Source: an uncultured Bacilli bacterium (lineage in GTDB: Bacteria; Bacillota_I; Bacilli_A; RF39; UBA660). Taken from it: DNA of 13,168 nucleotides. The translations under genes and the position numbers were made by a program. Below, in pieces: positions 1 to 7,166 of this stretch. Position 1 is the first letter of the stretch. Every line of letters starts with the position of its first letter. The stretch is from contig CANRIE010000011.1 in the NCBI GenBank assembly GCA_947630585.1, positions 1 through 13,168 of the forward strand. Direction: 5' to 3'. The notes beneath the pieces were generated by a model. It ran no database searches and had not been told where the DNA came from. It saw nothing but the letters and a program-made list of their open reading frames with translations.

Positions 1-564
1 ACTGTAAATGTTACCTCAACAAGTAAAGTTGTACCAATTAAAGTTGTGCCAGATGGTAATCTTGCAGTTGGTTATGCAATTGAATCTACTACTACTAATG
101 TTAACGAAGTAACTATCTATGGTGATGAAGATGTATTACAAAAAGTTGACTATATTCCAGTTGGAATTGATGTTGATGGCTTATCAGCCGATAAAGAATT
201 CAATGTTAATCTAATTAAACCAAATGGAGTTCGGGAAATGAGTGTTAAAAATGTAACAGTTAAATTAAAAGTTGGCGAAGAGGCTCAAAAAGAAGTTAAA
301 AATGTTCAAGTTCATACTATAAATCTTGCCGAAGGCTTAAAAGTTACAGCTTCAAGTCAAAATGATAATGTCGTATCCGTTATTGTTAAAGGAAATAAAA
401 AAATATTAGATGAAATAGAGGCTTCTAAAATCATTGCTAATGTTGATTTAGCTAAATATACAACTCCAGGTGAATATGAAGTTGAAGTTAAAGTAACAGG
501 AGAAGATTTAAGAGTAAGTTATGAATCTAAGACTAAAAAAATAAAAATAAAAATTTATAAATAA
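1..564 (+). CDS. cdaR: CdaR (YbbR-domain regulator of the c-di-AMP cyclase), 3' part
   Basis: The gene is cut by the left edge. The frame is open from base 1 (T-V-N-V-T), so the GTG at 46 is an internal Val codon, not a start. The visible 187 residues hold two YbbR-type beta-rich repeats. The first (about residues 10-95) contains VTIYGDEDVLQKVDYI followed by the IDVDGL block; the second (about 97-187) contains VIVKGNKK and ends in a Lys-rich tail. In Bacillus and Listeria CdaR is a membrane-anchored extracytoplasmic protein that modulates the diadenylate cyclase CdaA, usually in a cdaA-cdaR-glmM operon. The membrane anchor would lie upstream of the window. glmM does not follow: the next gene faces the other way across a shared terminator. 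The family is secure; the regulatory role is by homology. Confidence 0.85.
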   Translation, partial: TVNVTSTSKVVPIKVVPDGNLAVGYAIESTTTNVNEVTIYGDEDVLQKVDYIPVGIDVDGLSADKEFNVNLIKPNGVREMSVKNVTVKLKVGEEAQKEVKNVQVHTINLAEGLKVTASSQNDNVVSVIVKGNKKILDEIEASKIIANVDLAKYTTPGEYEVEVKVTGEDLRVSYESKTKKIKIKIYK

Positions 565-615
565 AAAAAAGAATATCTAGTTTAAGTTAATTAACCTAGA
601 TATTTCTTCTTTTTC
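563..615. terminator. Bidirectional terminator between cdaR and the LemA-like gene
   Basis: A 9-bp inverted repeat (AATATCTAG at 572-580 with CTAGATATT at 596-604) has an A-run on its left (563-570) and a T-rich run on its right (605-614). It can therefore stop transcription from both strands. The stem includes the stop codon of the minus-strand gene. The 15-nt loop contains the palindrome GTTAATTAAC. Confidence 0.75.
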
Positions 616-1125
616 ATTCTTAATTTTAGAATAATCATCAAAGGTAAAGAATTTAGTAGCAAAATTAGTTGGACCATTATCTTTTAAAGTATTATAAGTT
701 ATAAGTTTATTGTTATAATAATCAATGGTTGCTTCTAAATTAACTTGGATGTTATAAAGTTTTCGTTTTAAGTCCATAAAATCAGTATTTTTTAATAATT
801 CCTCATAATTATCAACATATTCATTTATTTCAACGGTCGTTTTATCAAGAATATCAATTAAATTACTTTGCATACATTCTTTAGCATCAAATTTTAGAAA
901 GTCTTGAAAAGCATCTTCCTTAATACTTAAATTATCTTTAATTAATTTAACCATATCTTTATAAACTCGATATTTCTGTTTTAAATATTCATTGATATCT
1001 TGCTTTGATATATCAAGAGGAATTAAAATACTCCGAATTTTATTTTTTCCCATTATTAAGACTATGACAATAAATACAATTAAAAGTATTAAAATAGCTA
1101 TTCCTAAAATTATTATATTATTCAT
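577..1125 (-). CDS. LemA-like membrane protein
   Basis: A 182-residue protein with one N-terminal hydrophobic segment (about residues 3-25) and then a long charged helical region. The C-terminal part carries the LemA-type signature of two spaced Tyr-Asn pairs: YYNNK near 136-140 and TYN near 143-145, followed by a Pro and the FFTF stretch where LemA proteins have P-x-x-x-A-x-x-F-G-F. Length and topology fit LemA proteins (about 180-190 residues), but identity looks low, so I call the family and not an orthologue. Function is unknown for most members; they are membrane-anchored four-helix bundles. The ATG is supported by GGTGAT at 1129-1134. It lies 45 nt downstream of gerQ on the same strand and may be read with it, although a weak promoter-like sequence lies in the gap. 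It ends in the shared terminator with cdaR. Confidence 0.6.
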   Translation of the reverse strand: MNNIIILGIAILILLIVFIVIVLIMGKNKIRSILIPLDISKQDINEYLKQKYRVYKDMVKLIKDNLSIKEDAFQDFLKFDAKECMQSNLIDILDKTTVEINEYVDNYEELLKNTDFMDLKRKLYNIQVNLEATIDYYNNKLITYNTLKDNGPTNFATKFFTFDDYSKIKNEKEEISRLINLN

Positions 1126-1140
1126 TTTATCACCAACTAT

Positions 1141-1169
1141 ATTTTAGCAAATTTTAGTTGATAATGCAA
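1141..1169 (-). promoter_or_regulatory. Possible sigma-A promoter for the LemA-like gene
   Basis: On the minus strand, TTGCAT (1164-1169) and TAAAAT (1141-1146) are separated by 17 nt, with TGC directly before the -10 (extended -10). The -10 ends only 15 nt before the ATG, so the transcript would begin at or in the ribosome-binding site. This makes the call uncertain. Confidence 0.35.
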
Positions 1170-1170
1170 T

Positions 1171-1530
1171 CTAAAGTGTGACATCTTCACTAAATTCTAA
1201 ATAGTTAATGTAAATATTCCAAAGCATATAACGTTTATTAGTTCGAGTATCATGGATTAAAAAGAAATCTCTACCCCAGGCTTCAAGTACTCCTTCAAAT
1301 ACTTTATCTCTCCATTCAATTGAATCAGAAAATGACATATAAACTTTTAAAGTTTTCCCAATATTTTTATTTAATAACTCTTCAGCATATTCATTAGTAA
1401 CTTCACCTTGTCCCCCTACTCCTGGTGCTGATGATGATTCACTTGGAATTAAAGATGGCATTTGATTCATATAACTATTATTACCACTTGGGTAACTATT
1501 TTGATATGGACCATAACTATAATTATTCAT
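1171..1530 (-). CDS. gerQ: Spore coat protein GerQ
   Basis: A 119-residue protein with a low-complexity N-terminal third rich in Asn, Tyr, Ser, Pro and Gly (residues 1-42) and a conserved C-terminal GerQ domain (about 46-119). The domain carries LKVYMSFSDSIEWRDKVFEG, GRDFFLIHD and a YMLWNIYINYLEF end, matching the GerQ pattern of VYMTFE..EW..K.F.G, E..GRD and RY.L...Y..Y. In B. subtilis GerQ is a mother-cell coat protein needed for the cortex hydrolase CwlJ to be present in the spore, and it is cross-linked by a transglutaminase. This copy is shorter (B. subtilis about 180 residues), mainly in the N-terminal tail, and that tail has no Lys before residue 55. The ATG at 1530 is preceded by GGAGGT (1534-1539). 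No other coat gene lies nearby. Confidence 0.85.
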   Translation of the reverse strand: MNNYSYGPYQNSYPSGNNSYMNQMPSLIPSESSSAPGVGGQGEVTNEYAEELLNKNIGKTLKVYMSFSDSIEWRDKVFEGVLEAWGRDFFLIHDTRTNKRYMLWNIYINYLEFSEDVTL

Positions 1531-1548
1531 TAAAAACCTCCACTTAAC

Positions 1549-1577
1549 TATATGAATTAAGAATAATAATATGTCAA
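1549..1577 (-). promoter_or_regulatory. Candidate gerQ promoter (sigma factor ambiguous)
   Basis: Read on the minus strand, TTGACA (1572-1577) is followed 17 nt later by CATATA (1549-1554), which continues as CATATAGTTA (to 1545). The second block also fits the mother-cell sigma-E/sigma-K -10 pattern CATANNNT, with ATATT upstream as a possible sigma-E -35. Sigma-A and sporulation readings overlap here. The -10 ends about 18 nt before the ATG. Confidence 0.4.
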
Positions 1578-1604
1578 ATATAATGTAAAATAGTCTTTCT
1601 CTAC

Positions 1605-1633
1605 TTGCGAAGATTTAGTATTTTTTTTATAAT
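1605..1633 (+). promoter_or_regulatory. Sigma-A promoter of pduL
   Basis: TTGCGA (1605-1610), a 17-nt spacer ending in a T-run, and a perfect TATAAT (1628-1633). The start of transcription is expected near 1640, giving a leader of about 28 nt before the ATG at 1668. Confidence 0.75.
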
Positions 1634-1667
1634 ATATACTAAGTAGAATTATATGTGAGGTGGTACT

Positions 1668-2366
1668 ATGAAAAACAATGATTTAGAAATTGAGCCTATT
1701 CAAAAAAAAGAACTAACTGCTGAAGAAAAAAAATTAGCTCTTGCTTATTCAAAATTTGATAAAATAAGTGAAACGCCAATTTTTGATTTTTCATTAAGTG
1801 AAAATATGAAAGTAAGTGTTGGGGTTAGCAATCGGCATGTTCATTTAAATCAAGAAGATTATGAAATATTATTTAAAGATATGAAATTGGAGAAAGTACG
1901 GGATTTAAATCAGCCAACTCAGTTTGCTAGTAATCTATTTGTGACGATAAAAACACCTAAAAGTGAAATTCAAAAGGTTCGTGTTTTAGGACCAATTCGT
2001 GGTTATACTCAAATTGAAATTAGTAAAACAGATGCTTATAAATTAGGAGTTGTGCCTCCCATTAGAGATTCAGGGGATATTGAAAACTCGAGTGTTGTAA
2101 CTTTAGTTGGGCCATATGGTGAGGTTACTCATGATGGGTGTATTATAGCAACAAGACATATTCATGTTGATGATGAAATTAGAAAAGAAAAAAACTTAGT
2201 TGGTGTTAAGGAAGTAAGTGTTAAAATTGGTGGAGAAAAAGGTGGAATAATTGAGCATGTGCATTTAAAAGACAGCAAACGTGCCTATTTCGAACTCCAT
2301 TTAGATACTGATGATGCAAACGCATTTCTCTTAAAAAATAATGATGAAGTAGAGATTATTCTTTAA
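1668..2366 (+). CDS. pduL: PduL-type phosphate acyltransferase (phosphotransacetylase)
   Basis: A 232-residue member of the PduL family, which interconverts acyl-CoA and acyl-phosphate (propanoyl or acetyl) and is unrelated in fold to Pta. Diagnostic blocks are VGVSNRHVHL with the HVH zinc-binding pair at 57-59, an LGPIRGYTQIEIS block (Glu117), the second ATRHIH pair at 164-166, and the C-terminal ELHLDTDDANA block with His211. These His and Glu residues correspond to the ligands of the two zinc ions known in the family. About 48 residues precede the core, more than in minimal PduLs; the extension is charged and includes a predicted helix (about 18-33). No microcompartment shell gene is visible, so a general acetate or ATP-forming role with acetate kinase is plausible. 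GAGGTGG (1657-1663) supports the ATG. The gene overlaps the convergent PBP gene by 11 bp. Confidence 0.9.
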   Translation: MKNNDLEIEPIQKKELTAEEKKLALAYSKFDKISETPIFDFSLSENMKVSVGVSNRHVHLNQEDYEILFKDMKLEKVRDLNQPTQFASNLFVTIKTPKSEIQKVRVLGPIRGYTQIEISKTDAYKLGVVPPIRDSGDIENSSVVTLVGPYGEVTHDGCIIATRHIHVDDEIRKEKNLVGVKEVSVKIGGEKGGIIEHVHLKDSKRAYFELHLDTDDANAFLLKNNDEVEIIL

Positions 2367-2385
2367 CTTCATCATTTTTATTTTC
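2333..2385. terminator. Bidirectional terminator inside the overlapping ends of pduL and the PBP gene
   Basis: A perfect 11-bp inverted repeat: AATGATGAAGT (2340-2350) with ACTTCATCATT (2366-2376) around a 15-nt loop. An A-run lies on the left (from 2333) and a T-run on the right (2375-2384). The left arm codes for the last residues of PduL and the right arm for the last residues of the PBP; both stop codons sit in or beside the loop. Confidence 0.85.
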
Positions 2386-4353
2386 AGTTTCTTCTTCAGG
2401 AGTTTTAGTATCATATTCATCAAAGACCTCTTGAGTATAACTAGGTTCCGTTCCTTTTATATAATAAAGGATTTTTTTACTTTTCGATTCATTAGTTGCA
2501 AGATTTCCGGTTATTGGGTCAACGATTACACCAACAACATTACTTGGAATATCATACCATGAAACCTCTTTATCTTTTAAATAAGATTCCATTGCATTAG
2601 CCCAAATCTTTTTCGAATACTTAAAGTCATTAGTTGATAAAACTTTATTATCATCATATCCTATCCAAATTGAGGTAACAGCATTCTTGTTAAAACCAAT
2701 TATCCAGTTATCAGTATCAGTTGACCCTGATTTAATCGCATAATTATGAGTTAAAAGAGAGGCAATTGAAATATTAGTTGGATAAGTATAATCAATCATA
2801 TTATAGTCATAAGTTCCTTTTAATAAATCATTTAAAATAAAAGTTATGCTCTTATTTAAAACTACTTCTGAAGTATCTTTATGTTCATATAAAATATTGC
2901 CGTTCATATCGGTTATCTTTTCAATAAAATATGGTTCATGTTTAACACCAAGACTTGCTAAAGTTGCATAAGCATTAGTAATTTCCAAATGATTTAATTC
3001 AACTGTTCCAAGAGGAAGAGAAGCAATCGGGTCTAACTTTGTCTTTATCCCTACTCTTTTAGCCGTTGCAATTAAACTATCGCTTCCTAGGAATAAGTGT
3101 GTTTTGATAGCATAAATATTGTCGGAAAAAGAGATGGCAGAAGCCATACTTATAGCTTTATTAGCATATAAATTATTATAGTTTTTAGGCGTATAAGAAC
3201 TATTTGTACTAAGTGTGAATGTTGTTTCTTGCGATAAAAATGACGTACTAGCTGTAAAACCATTTTCAAGAGCATTATAATACAAAAAAGGTTTCATAAT
3301 TGAACCAACTTGCCTTTTCGAACTAAGTGCCCTATTATACTGCGATTTGTTATAGTCGCGTCCTCCAACTAAGGCAATCACAGCCCCATTTTCCGGATTA
3401 ATCATAATGCCACTTGCTTGAATTTCTTGGTTATCCGTAATATTAGTTTTAATACTTTCTTCAAGGCCAGTTTGAGCTTTAACATCTAGGGTTGTATAAA
3501 CTTTAATTCCCCCACTCTTTAAATACGTTTCAACAAGACTTCCCAAACCTTTAAGTTCATTGGTAACGGCATCTTGATAATACAAAAGCGTATCTAAATT
3601 AAGTCGATCCTTTTTACCATGATAATTAAGTTCAGTCTGAATTGCTTCATTATATTCATCCTCTGTAATTACTCCTTCATTTTTCAAAGTATTTAAAATA
3701 TAAGTTTGCCGTTTCTTAGCAATATCAGGATTAACTAAAGGCGAATAATTAGAAGGTGACTTAGGAATTCCAACTAACATGGAAGCCTCAGCTAAAGTTA
3801 ACTCACTTGCTTTCTTATTAAAATAAAATTCACTTGCATTTTCAATTCCATACATTCCATGACCATAATTAATACAATTCAAATACCCTTCCAAAATATC
3901 ATCCTTAGAATAATGCGTTTCAATTTGAATTGTATACCAAACCTCTTTAATTTTTCGCTCCCAAGTCTTATCAAAATCCAAATACAAATTCTTAGCTAAC
4001 TGCTGCGTGATGGTTGATGCTCCTTCTTTATAACTCTTACTAGTTAAATTAGTCATGATTGCTTTCATAATTCTTAAAACATTAAAACCATGATGCCTAT
4101 AAAACTCCCGATCTTCAATTTGAATCGTTGCATCTATAACATAATCACTTATCTCATCAAGTGAAACCCACTTACTAGTCCCATTTCCTTGAAAAAACAC
4201 CTCTTCTGTATTATCATACAAATAATAACTCCCATTCCCACTTATATTAAGTTTTGGTAACATTCTTGCATATAAGTACACACCTGCTATACTAAAAATA
4301 CCTAAAAAGACAAGAACAATCATCAATTTTAGAAATCTTTTAAAGAACCTCAT
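2356..4353 (-). CDS. Class A penicillin-binding protein (glycosyltransferase and transpeptidase)
   Basis: A 665-residue bifunctional peptidoglycan synthase. A short basic cytoplasmic tail is followed by a membrane segment (about 10-29). The GT51 glycosyltransferase domain (about 55-225) has the catalytic Glu80 in IEDREFYRHHGF, then KEGASTITQQLAKNLYL, an LNCINYGHGMYGI block and the AEASMLVGIPKSP block. The transpeptidase domain (about 310-600) has the active-site SxxK as SIMK (Ser351, Lys354), SxN as SDN (410-412) and the KTG-type motif as KSGS (541-544). All catalytic motifs are intact. The C-terminus (about 643-665) is an acidic Glu/Asp/Lys tail. It polymerises lipid II and cross-links the glycan outside the membrane. 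AGGTGAT at 4357-4363 supports the ATG. Its place beside the ywiB-rpoE cluster recalls B. subtilis pbpG, but orthology is unproven. Confidence 0.93.
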   Translation of the reverse strand: MRFFKRFLKLMIVLVFLGIFSIAGVYLYARMLPKLNISGNGSYYLYDNTEEVFFQGNGTSKWVSLDEISDYVIDATIQIEDREFYRHHGFNVLRIMKAIMTNLTSKSYKEGASTITQQLAKNLYLDFDKTWERKIKEVWYTIQIETHYSKDDILEGYLNCINYGHGMYGIENASEFYFNKKASELTLAEASMLVGIPKSPSNYSPLVNPDIAKKRQTYILNTLKNEGVITEDEYNEAIQTELNYHGKKDRLNLDTLLYYQDAVTNELKGLGSLVETYLKSGGIKVYTTLDVKAQTGLEESIKTNITDNQEIQASGIMINPENGAVIALVGGRDYNKSQYNRALSSKRQVGSIMKPFLYYNALENGFTASTSFLSQETTFTLSTNSSYTPKNYNNLYANKAISMASAISFSDNIYAIKTHLFLGSDSLIATAKRVGIKTKLDPIASLPLGTVELNHLEITNAYATLASLGVKHEPYFIEKITDMNGNILYEHKDTSEVVLNKSITFILNDLLKGTYDYNMIDYTYPTNISIASLLTHNYAIKSGSTDTDNWIIGFNKNAVTSIWIGYDDNKVLSTNDFKYSKKIWANAMESYLKDKEVSWYDIPSNVVGVIVDPITGNLATNESKSKKILYYIKGTEPSYTQEVFDEYDTKTPEEETENKNDEVKE

Positions 4354-4399
4354 TTTATCACCTATCTTTATTATCTACAAAAAAATGCAAAAATATGTG

Positions 4400-4426
4400 T
4401 TCAAATCCATTCATTTGTGGTATAAT
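4400..4426 (+). promoter_or_regulatory. Extended -10 promoter of the ywiB-rpoE-prfA-prmC operon
   Basis: A perfect TATAAT at 4421-4426 preceded by TGG (4418-4420), giving the extended -10 pattern TGnTATAAT. The best -35 is weak (TTCAAA at 4400-4405, 15-nt spacing), which an extended -10 can tolerate. The leader to the ATG at 4462 would be about 28 nt. I saw no convincing promoter for the divergent PBP gene in the same gap (4354-4461). Confidence 0.65.
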
Positions 4427-4461
4427 GCAAGTCGATATGTGTTTTTACATATTGGTGATTT

Positions 4462-4797
4462 ATGGGAAAAGTTAATTTATTAGTAAAATATTGTTTAAGA
4501 AATGATATAAATGAATACAATATAAAAGGAATTTTTATAAATAATCAAATTAAGTTTATGGATAAAGATTCTAAAATGCTTTTAGATAAAAAGCAAAATA
4601 TACTAATTAGAGATACAAAAGAGTTAGAAATAAAGTTTGATTTTTCAAATAAAAAATGTTTTATTAAAGAAAAAAGTTGTAATATGAATATCGATTTTGA
4701 TATAAATATATTAGAACTTATAAATTTAGATGGTTCTTTTAAAGTTAAATATAAAATACAAGATGATGAGTATTTAATATATATAAAAATAAATTAA
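4462..4797 (+). CDS. YwiB-like protein (probable DUF1934 family)
   Basis: A 111-residue protein with no signal peptide or membrane segment. It is an alternation of short charged beta strands, as in the small beta-barrel DUF1934/YwiB proteins: an opening strand, an N-x-I-x-F strand pair (about 28-32), a Lys-rich middle (IEIKFDF-like, 54-61) and a closing Y-L-I-Y-I-K-I strand. No strong motif is present, so the assignment leans on position: in B. subtilis and relatives ywiB stands just before argS-rpoE, and here the gene stands directly before rpoE (13 nt to its ATG). The biochemical role of the family is unknown. GGTGAT (4454-4459) supports the ATG. Base composition is very AT-rich even for this window. 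Confidence 0.5.
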   Translation: MGKVNLLVKYCLRNDINEYNIKGIFINNQIKFMDKDSKMLLDKKQNILIRDTKELEIKFDFSNKKCFIKEKSCNMNIDFDINILELINLDGSFKVKYKIQDDEYLIYIKIN

Positions 4798-4810
4798 ATT
4801 GGAGGAATTT

Positions 4811-5257
4811 ATGAAAGAGATTAAAAAAGAGGATATTGAAAACTTATCTTATAAGGATATTACTTATATGATTTTAGAGAGAGAAAAGAAAGGAATTAAT
4901 ACACTTGATTTATTTACCAAGATTATATCAACATTAGAGCTTCCTGTTGCAACGATTGAAAACAAGATAGGAGATTATTACACATCCCTTGCAACTGATA
5001 AAAGATTTATATTAGTAGATGGGGTTTGGGATTTAAGAAAGAGACATACATCTGATAAAGTAATCGTTGATTTAGAAGATGAAGATATGGAAGAACTTGA
5101 AGATGAAGAGCTAAATATGGATGATGATATGATGCTTGAAGATGAATATGATGATGATTATGAAGATGATATAAGTGTTGATGATGATGAGTTTGATGCA
5201 ACCGATGATGATGACTTATCAGATTTAGTAGTTTTAGATGATGAAGATTTAAGCTAA
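4811..5257 (+). CDS. rpoE: RNA polymerase delta subunit RpoE
   Basis: A 148-residue protein with the two-part layout of Gram-positive delta. The N-terminal globular HARE-HTH domain (about 1-85) has SYKDITYMILE, the LDLFTKII block and the closing GVWDLR (71-76). The C-terminal tail (about 87-148) is almost entirely Asp and Glu. Delta binds core RNA polymerase, raises specificity and recycling, and displaces nucleic acid through its acidic tail. A TTG at 4799 would extend the frame by four codons, but the strong GGAGGA (4801-4806) lies inside that extension, so ATG 4811 is the start. It sits in an operon between ywiB and prfA; argS and pyrG, its usual neighbours in Bacillus, are absent here. 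The GAT/GAA-rich tail leaves a long antisense frame open that is not a gene. Confidence 0.9.
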   Translation: MKEIKKEDIENLSYKDITYMILEREKKGINTLDLFTKIISTLELPVATIENKIGDYYTSLATDKRFILVDGVWDLRKRHTSDKVIVDLEDEDMEELEDEELNMDDDMMLEDEYDDDYEDDISVDDDEFDATDDDDLSDLVVLDDEDLS

Positions 5258-5269
5258 CAGGAGGACAAT

Positions 5270-6325
5270 GTGATAGAAAGATTAGAAAAAGTTAAAGATA
5301 GATATGATGAATTAAATAATGATTTAATGAATCCAGAGATTATAAGTGATATTAAAAAATCTAAAGAAATATCAATTGAAATTGCAAGTATTGAAGATGT
5401 TGTTAATTGCTACATTAAATATAAAAAAGTAATAAGTGACCTTGAAGAAGCTAAAGAAATGCTTAGTGATAAAGAGTTAGCTTCATTTGCAAGTGAAGAA
5501 ATAGAAAGATTAACAACTGAAAAAAATGATTTAGAACATGAACTTGAAATTTTATTAATTCCAAAAGATAAAAATGATGTTAAAAATGTTTTAATGGAAA
5601 TAAGAGGAGCAGCAGGTGGAGATGAAGGAAATATTTTCGCTGGCGACTTATTTAGAATGTATGAAAAATATGCTATAAAATCAGGATTTCAAGTTGAAGT
5701 TTTAAATGCTATTGATGGTGCAAGTGGTGGGTATACTTTAATTGAATTTATGATTAAAGGAAAAAATGCCTATTCCAAGTTTAAATATGAAAGTGGTTCG
5801 CATAGAGTGCAAAGAGTACCAGTTACAGAAGCAAACGGACGTATTCAAACCTCAACTGCAACCGTTTTAGCAATGCCTGAAGCTGAGGACTTTGAAGTTG
5901 ATATCAAAGAAAGTGATATAAGAGTTGATATTTATCGAAGTAGTGGTGCCGGAGGCCAACACGTTAATACAACTGATAGTGCCGTTCGGATGACTCATAT
6001 TCCAACGGGAATTGTTGTTACTTGCCAAAGTGAAAGAAGCCAAATTCAAAATCGTGAACGCGCTTTACAAATTTTAAAAAGCCGGGTTTATGATTATATG
6101 CTTGAAAAAGAAGAAGCTGAAGAAGGTGCTATTCGAAAAAATAAAATTGGAACCGGCGATAGAAGTGAAAAAATTAGAACTTATAACTATCCTCAAAACC
6201 GGGTAACTGACCATCGAATTGGCTTTACAACAAAACAATTAGATAGAGTTATGGAAGGCGAACTTGATGAAATAATTGAAGCGTTAATAAGTGAAGATCA
6301 ACGAAGAAAACTTGCAGGTGAATAG
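5270..6325 (+). CDS. prfA: Peptide chain release factor 1 (RF1)
   Basis: A 351-residue class I release factor, normal length. RF1 reads UAA and UAG in the ribosomal A site and triggers peptide release. The N-terminal helical domain (about 1-100) opens with IERLEKVKDRYDEL. The codon-recognition PxT motif is present as PVT in HRVQRVPVTEANGRIQT, which marks RF1 and not RF2 (SPF). The catalytic GGQ lies in YRSSGAGGQHVNTTDSAVR. The start is GTG at 5270: the overlapping ATG at 5268 runs straight into TGA, and AGGAGG (5259-5264) is correctly spaced for the GTG. The gap after rpoE is 12 nt. Its own stop is UAG, an RF1-specific codon, and shares its G with the prmC start. Confidence 0.97.
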   Translation: MIERLEKVKDRYDELNNDLMNPEIISDIKKSKEISIEIASIEDVVNCYIKYKKVISDLEEAKEMLSDKELASFASEEIERLTTEKNDLEHELEILLIPKDKNDVKNVLMEIRGAAGGDEGNIFAGDLFRMYEKYAIKSGFQVEVLNAIDGASGGYTLIEFMIKGKNAYSKFKYESGSHRVQRVPVTEANGRIQTSTATVLAMPEAEDFEVDIKESDIRVDIYRSSGAGGQHVNTTDSAVRMTHIPTGIVVTCQSERSQIQNRERALQILKSRVYDYMLEKEEAEEGAIRKNKIGTGDRSEKIRTYNYPQNRVTDHRIGFTTKQLDRVMEGELDEIIEALISEDQRRKLAGE

Positions 6326-7161
6326 TGAGAATTGAAGAATTACTTTGTCTTGGTAATCAAAGTGTCCATAAAGATACTTCTAAATTATTATTAGGAACAA
6401 TTTTAAATTTAAATCCTTTAGAACTTAATCTTCATTTAAATGATGTTGTTGAAAGTCACGTGGTAACCAAGTTTAAAGAGGCTTTAAAATGTTTAGAAAA
6501 CGGGGAACCTTTACAGTATGCTCTTAAACATACAAACTTTTATGGAATTGAATTTTATGTTGACCCACGTGTTCTAATTCCAAGATTTGAAACAGAAGAA
6601 TTAGTTTATAATACTAATAACTATATAAAAAAATATTTTAATGATAACATTAAAGTCTTAGATTTATGTTGTGGAAGTGGTGCCATTGGACTTACTTTAA
6701 AAAGTTTAAATAATAATTTAGATATAACTTTAAGTGATATATCTGCGAGTGCTTTAGAAGTTGCAAAGATTAATAAAGAAAAATTAGGATTAGATGTTAA
6801 AATCATTGAATCTGATTTATTTACTAAATTAAAAGATAAATATAATGTTATAGTTTGTAATCCTCCGTATATAGATTATAATGACAAGGAAATTGAAGAG
6901 ATAGTTTTAAATAATGAACCACATTTAGCTTTATTTGCTAAGAATGATGGGCTAGAATTTTATGAAAGAATATTATCGATATGTGAAGAGTATTTAGAGA
7001 CTGAATATCTAATTGCTTTTGAGATTGGGTACCAACAAAAGTATAAAGTTTTAGAGTTAATGAATAAATATTTAAAAGAAGTAGAAGTCATTACTAAAAA
7101 AGATATGGCTGGACTTGATAGAATGGTATATATTTTTAAAAATATTAAAGTAATTGAATAA
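6325..7161 (+). CDS. prmC: Release factor glutamine methyltransferase PrmC
   Basis: A 278-residue SAM-dependent N5-glutamine methyltransferase that methylates the Gln of the GGQ motif in release factors. The N-terminal helical domain (about 1-90) ends in the conserved block PLQYALKHTNFYG and then VLIPRFETEEL (83-93), where most PrmCs have PRPETE. SAM motif I is VLDLCCGSGAIG (111-122), with Cys-Cys where GTG/GCG is more common. The catalytic NPPY is at 179-182 (VIVCNPPYI). The GTG start overlaps the prfA stop in TAGTG, and no strong Shine-Dalgarno precedes it, so translational coupling to prfA is likely. The product acts on the protein encoded just upstream. Confidence 0.93.
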   Translation: MRIEELLCLGNQSVHKDTSKLLLGTILNLNPLELNLHLNDVVESHVVTKFKEALKCLENGEPLQYALKHTNFYGIEFYVDPRVLIPRFETEELVYNTNNYIKKYFNDNIKVLDLCCGSGAIGLTLKSLNNNLDITLSDISASALEVAKINKEKLGLDVKIIESDLFTKLKDKYNVIVCNPPYIDYNDKEIEEIVLNNEPHLALFAKNDGLEFYERILSICEEYLETEYLIAFEIGYQQKYKVLELMNKYLKEVEVITKKDMAGLDRMVYIFKNIKVIE

Positions 7162-7166
7162 ATAAG

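Noticed and set aside
46..48. GTG at 46 as the start of cdaR.
   Set aside because: The frame is open to base 1 and the upstream codons continue the YbbR strand pattern. No Shine-Dalgarno precedes the GTG.
4381..4420. A promoter for the PBP gene on the minus strand (TTGAAC followed by TAGATA).
   Set aside because: The spacing is about 21 nt and no good alternative -10 was found, so I did not list it.
5007..5201. A His-rich open frame on the minus strand opposite rpoE.
   Set aside because: It is the antisense of the Asp/Glu-rich GAT/GAA codons of the delta tail, where stop codons are depleted on the other strand. It has no start signal.
5268..5273. ATG start for prfA two bases upstream of the GTG.
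   Set aside because: That ATG is followed immediately by TGA and then TAG, so it cannot encode RF1. The GTG frame gives the conserved RF1 N-terminus.
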